Of a stretch of DNA of 64,000 nucleotides, positions 59,593 through 64,000 are shown in pieces. The stretch is taken from contig JAQFVV010012545.1 in NCBI GenBank assembly GCA_028023455.1, positions 1,300,001 to 1,364,000 on the forward strand, given 5' to 3'. The notes under the pieces are model-generated. The model saw nothing but the letters and a program-made list of their open reading frames with translations, had not been told where the DNA came from and searched no databases. The first letter of the stretch is position 1; every line of letters begins with the position of its first letter. This stretch comes from Epiperipatus broadwayi. Its lineage: Eukaryota; Onychophora; Udeonychophora; Euonychophora; Peripatidae. A program made the translations under genes and the position numbers.

Positions 59593-60402
59593 GTGAAAAA
59601 GCCCGACCAATTGTATGCAAACCCCGAAAGATTCCATTTGCACAGCATGAAAAAGGTAAAACAAAAAATTCAGAAATTAGTAAGCGAAGGAATTTTGACA
59701 CCGGTAGAAGATACACAATGGGCCACACCGATCGTAATAGTAACAAAGCCAAGTGGACAGGTTAGAATTTGTGGGGATTACCGAGTAACGGTAAACAAAT
59801 TTTTATCCAAAGGGGATAATCAATTTGTAAAGTTTTTAAGATTTTTTTAGGTTTTTTAAAAAAAAATTTTTTTAAAAATATTTTTTAATGCTGCCTACCA
59901 TCAAATTAAGGTAACTAATAAAACAGCTCAAATGTTAACACTAACCTTTCAGTCTGTTTCAATGCAATAGGCTACCTTTCGAAGTGACAACAGCCCTAAT
60001 ATTTTTCAGGCAAAACTCAACACCTTATTGCAAGGAGTACAGGGAGGGAGTGATGCCATATTATGATATTTTAGTCATGGCCACAACAGAAAGTGAACTA
60101 TGTAACGATTGACTAGAGTATGTAATAAATTAAAAGATGCCGGTCTCAAACTGAACAAAGAAAAATGCATATGGAAAATGCAAGAATTAGAATTTCTTGG
60201 ACATGTGATTTCTAACAACATAAAAAGACCGATGAAAGATAAAGTGCAAGCAGTCAAAAATGTGCAGAGACCCAAAAATGTAAAAAAATTGCAAGCCATT
60301 TTGGGCCTTATAAATTTTTTTAAAAAGCAAAGCACTGGTAGCAAATACGTTGTATCAGTTGTTAAGAAAAGGACAAAAATGGGAATGGACGCAAATATAT
60401 GA
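59593..60402 (+). pseudogene. Ty3-type reverse transcriptase (broken)
   Basis: 59593-59850 has KVKQKIQKLVSEGILTPVED, then WATPIVIVTKPSGQVRICGD and YR, the fingers motif. From about 59,815 to 59,900 the sequence degenerates into T- and A-rich low complexity. The catalytic region near 60,058-60,078 reads Y-Y-D-I-L-V, where Y-x-D-D-I-L-V is expected, so one Asp codon seems to be missing. 60109-60402 has KLNKEKCIWKMQELEFLGHV and the NVKKLQAILGLINFF stretch of the connection region. Confidence 0.85.
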
Positions 60403-60850
60403 AGAAGCGTTTGAACGAACAAAAGAACTACTTTCTGCAGATACACTATTGATGTATTTCGATAACATGTTAGAAGTAAGAATTACTATGGACACATCTG
60501 AAATAGGTGTAGGAGCGGTTTTGGCACACCCAATGGAAAACGGTGAACGACCGATTGCATACGCATCAAGGACATTATCGAAGGCAAAGTGCAACTATAG
60601 TCAGATAGACAAAGAGGCTTTAGCGATAATCTTTGCACTAAGATAATATCATCAATTGATTTTTGGTAGATCTTTTCAAATCATTACAGATCATAAACCT
60701 CTCTTAGCAATATTAGGTAATGACTGGCAGGCTCCAGAACATCTAAGCCCATGCATGTCAAGATGGCAGAACATACTGGCTGTATATGACTACGTGCTGA
60801 TTTATAAATGAAGGAAAGAAGTAGCTCATGCCGATGCTCTATCAAGATTG
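60350..60850 (+). pseudogene. Ty3-type RNase H region
   Basis: The frame 60350-60646 has VRITMDTSEIGVGAVLAHPM, the D-x-S-x-x-G-x-G-A-V-L motif, then RPIAYASRTLSKAKCNYSQI and DKEALAIIFALR, ending in TAA. After that stop the homology continues (HQLIFGRSFQIITDHKPL, near 60,650) to ADALSRLPD near 60,830. It degrades the RNA strand during cDNA synthesis. Confidence 0.85.
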
Positions 60851-61080
60851 CCCGACATAGATGAAACAGGAAAGAAAAAGTTAGAAATTAATTACCTTGA
60901 TGCGATGAAGTCAAACAGATTAAATAGTAAAACTGTGGAAAGGTGGATGAGAGAAGACAAGGGATATAAATAATTGATGGATTAGAAATGAATGGCCAGA
61001 AAGCAAACCAAGTTACTTACGTAGTCAACGGGATTTAATTAAATAGACAACAGTTATCTATATGCAAAGGATGTATTGTA

Positions 61081-61944
61081 ATGGGTGATAGAGTGGTAAT
61101 ACCCACTGCAGGCAGACAAGCAGTGCTGAAATTACTACATGAAGGACATCCAGGAATAGTGCGAGCTAAAGCTCTGGCTCGTAGTTATGTATGGTGGCCA
61201 AGAATAAATGAAGACATCGACCACTATATCAAGAAATTCTCTGCATGCCAAACACATGCTGTGATGCTGCAAAAGAACCTGACTGCATGGCAGCCAGCAA
61301 AGAAACCATGGGAGAGGGTACATATAGACCATGCTTGACCAGTAGATGGGAAAATGCTCATAATCATAGATGCACACTCCAGATAGATTGAAGCACATAA
61401 AGTACGATGGTGAATGAAGCAATCAAATGCCTTAAAAATATCTTTCGAGATTCATGGGTACCCGGAAGTTTTAGTATCTGACAATGGCGCTGCATTCACC
61501 GAAACGGAAATGCAACATTTCTGTGAAGAACATGATATACAACAAGAGTGGTCACCACCATACCATCCTCAATCAAACGGTCTAGCTGAAAATGCGGTAC
61601 AACAAGTGAAACAAAACTTGAAGAAAACAGGAACAAACAATATACAAAAAGCGCTACAAGTGTTCATGATGGCTCAACACCCAAAACCATCAACGGCGAT
61701 GGGTAAATCACCAGCAGAAATACTATGCGGACAAAAATTGAGAACAAAATTAACTGCATTATATCCGAAAGAGAGCAACATAATACAACATGACAAAATG
61801 GATAAAGAATTTACCAACCAAGAATCAGTCTGGTTTAGAGACATATTAAGGAAGACATGGATACAGGGAACGATTAAACAACAGATGTCAAACAAGATAT
61901 ATGAAATAAATAGTCCAAACAAAAAATATATAGAAGACACATAA
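61081..61944 (+). pseudogene. Ty3-type integrase with D-35-E core (broken)
   Basis: 61081-61338 holds the zinc-binding region (LLHEGHPGIVRAKALARSYV, WWPRINEDIDHY) in which the first Cys of the C-x2-C pair is Phe (K-F-S-A-C-Q). It ends WERVHIDHA then TGA. The first core Asp is in HIDHA. 61414-61944 has VSDNGAAF (second Asp) and SNGLAENAV (Glu), 35 residues apart as in Ty3-type enzymes. The C-terminus has SVWFRDILRKTWIQGTI, resembling the GPY/F-like module. Stops and a frameshift lie between 61,336 and 61,414. Confidence 0.88.
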
Positions 61945-62205
61945 ACCACATGTAACAATGAGTATCAGATGAATGGCAATGGGATTGGAGATCAAGCAAG
62001 GGTAAGAAGATTGACACTGAGAGGGATAGAATAATAGTACAGGGAAAGAGGAAGAAGAGAGACAAATAGCAACAGAAGCAAATAGTAAAAAAGATGGAGA
62101 CAAACAAGAAGAACAATACAAGAATAAGTCACCCAGGCCCACAAGAAATAGACGTAAACCTGAACGATTCAAAGACTATGTGTAATGGAAATATTTCTAC
62201 TTCTG

Positions 62206-62221
62206 AAATGAGGGAAGGAAT
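62206..62221 (+). promoter_or_regulatory. Polypurine tract
   Basis: GAAATGAGGGAAGGAAT directly precedes the 3' LTR and is the likely plus-strand primer. The bases from 61,945 to here are non-coding and purine-rich. Confidence 0.6.
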
Positions 62222-62628
62222 TGAAATGATTGGTAAAAGAAAAACAAATATTTCAGAAGTGAAATTACGGACATATAAGTTATTTGTTAAATTGGCGGAA
62301 TGAAAATATGAAAAACGGATTATGGAAGACAAAGAATTACGGATAGAGAAGTGATAACAATCCGGACCATAGAGAAATCGTGGACACATTGATTGGTGGA
62401 AATACAGAAGAATGGACCATTGGAGTAACGAGAGAATCGTGCCAATGAACAGGTAAATCTGTCAAGGTAAGAAGACACGTCACACAGCAAATAAAAAGAC
62501 TTTTTTTATATATACAGAGTGTAGTGTGATCTGTTTAAAGGTAGCATGTTCTTAGAATATTTTATTTTTTGACTAAACCTATATACTGTTGTCAATAATA
62601 AAATGGAGTGAAGGTTTTTTTTTATTAC
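62222..62628 (+). repeat. 3' LTR of Ty3-type retrotransposon
   Basis: Partner of 57,897-58,306. It begins TGAAATGATTGG and ends TTATTACA(C). Relative to the 5' LTR it lacks two bases in the GTG(AG)GACAC region and carries scattered substitutions, several at CpG sites. Confidence 0.85.
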
Positions 62629-62848
62629 ACGATATGCATAATATCTGATATACAATACTTATTGTTTAATAATATAATTTTCAAATGCAGTTTTCAATAA
62701 TAATTCTTAATCAGAAGATAATCAGTGTCCTGCATACATACTCTAAAATCAGTGAGTTAGTAATATGATTAAACAGTGCAAGTCGAAGACTGATTACCTT
62801 CTGATTAGGAATTAATTTTTATTATTAATTTTTTTTTTTTTTCATTAG

Positions 62849-62967
62849 AAGAAACAGTTATTTCCAGCAGATATCTGCACGGAAGGTCAAGATCTGGATC
62901 AGCTAATAAAAATGGAAGTCACCAGAAAAAACATATTTCAATGTTTTATAATGAAAAATTATCTCAG
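62849..62967 (+). CDS. Candidate internal exon on the plus strand
   Basis: A T14 tract and CATTAG acceptor end at 62,848, and CAG/GTGAGT is a near-perfect donor at 62,967/62,968. The 119-bp interval is open in one plus frame after two bases, giving 39 codons, including SSRYLHGRSRSGSANKNG and HQKKHISMFYNEKLSQ. A Ser/Arg/Lys/His-rich composition suggests a disordered basic segment. The strand is opposite to the exons at 52 and 63.7 kb, so it would belong to another gene or be a cryptic exon. No family was recognised. Confidence 0.42.
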
Positions 62968-63641
62968 GTGAGTCATATTATTTATTACTTTTTCCAGAAT
63001 TTTATGAAAAATGTGAAGAAACTTTCTATAAAAGTATGATTTTAACATTTAACTCACAAAATCTAGAATTTGTGAGCATATATAAAAATAAGCATTTTTA
63101 CAAGTGTTAAAAAAAAATTTTTTTTCTCAATATTTTTAAGGGTAATGACTATAATTTTCAGTTTTATTACATTCCTTCATTTTGTTCTTTCTAACAATAT
63201 ATATAGTTTTATATTTAATGTATTTGAACTGAAGATATTGTACAAAATATATCTGTACTTTTTTAAAATTCAAAATGGTGCCCAGGATTGAAACAGATAA
63301 AGTGACAGTGAGTATTAGTCAGTGTGGATATATTTTATATTATTAAAGCTTTCAAGGTTCAGCCCAATCATTAGCAGAACAAGTCTAAAGAAAAATGAAA
63401 ACAAAATTAGCTTTAAATACTTTTGAAACTGTTAATTTGGATAAAGGCCCTGTGTTGTTTGATTCAGGGATAGAGTGACAAACTCTAGGGCCCCAAGATC
63501 CATGGAAGACTGGCTCTATCCTTCCAGTGCCCAACCTTCTCATGATCATGAATTCCTGAATAATAAATCATTCAATGTTATTTAAAGTATGTATAAGGAA
63601 TTTATTGATATTAAGTACATACATGAACATCTGAGAAAGAA
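62968..63641. other. Presumed intron sequence, AT-rich
   Basis: One patch at 63,460-63,560 is less AT-rich and shares the words CAGGGATAGAGT and ACTCTxGG with 39,572-39,595, hinting at a common but unidentified repeat. Otherwise nothing was seen. Confidence 0.4.
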
Positions 63642-63729
63642 TACAAACATTCATTATAAATAACTGATTCAATAAAATCGATTTACAAACATTCATTATA
63701 AATAACTGATTCAATAAAATCGATTTACA
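63642..63729. repeat. Exact 42-bp tandem duplication beside a splice donor
   Basis: Two identical 42-bp units (63,642-63,683 and 63,684-63,725) are followed by TACA, the first four bases of the unit. They end six bases before the minus-strand donor of the next exon. Identity means a recent duplication. Confidence 0.9.
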
Positions 63730-63736
63730 TTCTCAC

Positions 63737-63914
63737 CTCACTGTTGGTTCTAAATGCCAAGTATGACACTGAAATTCCCTCCAATCCTTCTGCAAAACTT
63801 CGGTCGGATCTGTTAATCTCCTTTTCTTTTCTGATTCTGGAGATGGAATTTCATTTTCTTGTTCAGGACTGGAACAAGGGGGTATTGTTGCTGACATAGT
63901 GCTGGAGGATGACA
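63737..63914 (-). CDS. Probable coding exon of an unidentified host gene
   Basis: Minus strand: a TTTACATTTTAG acceptor (ending at 63,915) and an AG/GTGAGA donor (after 63,737) bound 178 bp with one long open frame of 58 codons, entering after two bases and leaving after two. Residues include SATIPPCSSPEQENEIPSPE, SEKKRRLTDPTEVLQKDW and REFQCHTWHLEPTV. The first part is Ser/Pro/Glu-rich and disordered; the last 20 residues look like the start of a folded domain. An internal ATG (STMSAT) could be the start. The phase fits the exon at 52,185-52,416. I do not recognise the protein. Confidence 0.62.
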
Positions 63915-64000
63915 CTAAAATGTAAATAAGTAACTTTATAAAAATAAATATTATTTCAAGTTAAAAAAAAACATACATTAATAAAAAACAACAGCTTGTT
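63915..64000. other. Intron or upstream sequence at window edge
   Basis: AT-rich, containing the polypyrimidine tract of the minus-strand exon. The gene continues beyond the window if this exon is not first. Confidence 0.4.

Larger units (their letters stand above)
57897..62628 (+). mobile_element. Ty3/gypsy LTR retrotransposon (Mag-like features), both LTRs, inactive
   Basis: A complete-layout element of 4.7 kb. In order it has a 5' LTR, a primer-binding region, gag with two CCHC knuckles, protease, RT, RNase H, integrase, a purine tract and a 3' LTR. The order RT-RNase H-integrase is that of Ty3-type elements, and two knuckles suit the Mag lineage. At least a dozen stops and frameshifts break the coding region. 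There is no envelope-like ORF between integrase and the 3' LTR. Confidence 0.9.

Noticed and set aside
57890-62640. Target-site duplication of the Ty3-type element
   Set aside because: Five-base flanks (TGCAT and CGATA) do not match under the boundaries chosen.
1-64000. CRISPR arrays, rRNA genes, bacterial operons
   Set aside because: No regularly spaced direct repeats, no rRNA-like conserved blocks and no ribosome-binding-site-led gene strings were seen.

Overview
The window reads as nuclear DNA from an AT-rich metazoan, most likely an invertebrate. Roughly three quarters of the bases are A or T, there are many A/T homopolymers, splice-site-flanked short exons, and a mixed load of animal transposon classes. 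No bacterial operon, rRNA, intact tRNA gene or CRISPR array was seen. The species cannot be fixed from the sequence.

Layout. 1-10.2 kb is AT-rich, mostly featureless DNA with a small tandem repeat, a promoter/LTR-like segment, a SINE-like patch and a small inverted-terminal-repeat element. 10.2-13.3 kb (+) and 22.3-25.5 kb (-) are two near full-length copies of one RTE-type LINE with a (GAT)n tail. A third, older copy at 33.1-36.7 kb has the inverted layout expected from twin priming. 14.2-16.3 kb holds a TA-flanked MITE, a Tigger/pogo-like transposase tail and a tRNA-derived SINE with target duplications. 25.9-29.4 kb (-) is a second LINE type with AATAAA and a poly(A) tract. 29.5-32.1 kb is a second SINE copy beside a decayed ZMYM1-like hAT transposon. 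36.9-37.9 kb is the 3' end of another LINE. 41.3-42.3 kb and 53.6-55.2 kb are Penelope-like (GIY-YIG) elements, each bracketed by inverted copies of its own 3' region. 45.13-45.57 kb is a miniature hAT with a perfect 8-bp target duplication. 57.0-57.5 kb is a three-unit tandem repeat. 57.9-62.6 kb is a Ty3-type LTR retrotransposon with both LTRs and many disabling mutations.

Host genes. Only short pieces look like host coding sequence: a terminal exon at 52,185-52,416 (-), an internal or early exon at 63,737-63,914 (-), and a candidate exon at 62,849-62,967 on the opposite strand. The two minus-strand exons have compatible intron phases and could belong to one gene whose introns received the Penelope and Ty3 insertions. 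I could not identify the gene.

No mobile element here looks autonomous: the reading frames carry stops and frameshifts, and several reverse transcriptases have lost a catalytic aspartate. The most unusual theme is a set of four inverted-repeat structures, two with Penelope endonuclease remnants and two small ones nested in the old RTE copy. Three of the four carry hammerhead-ribozyme-like motifs in their arms.
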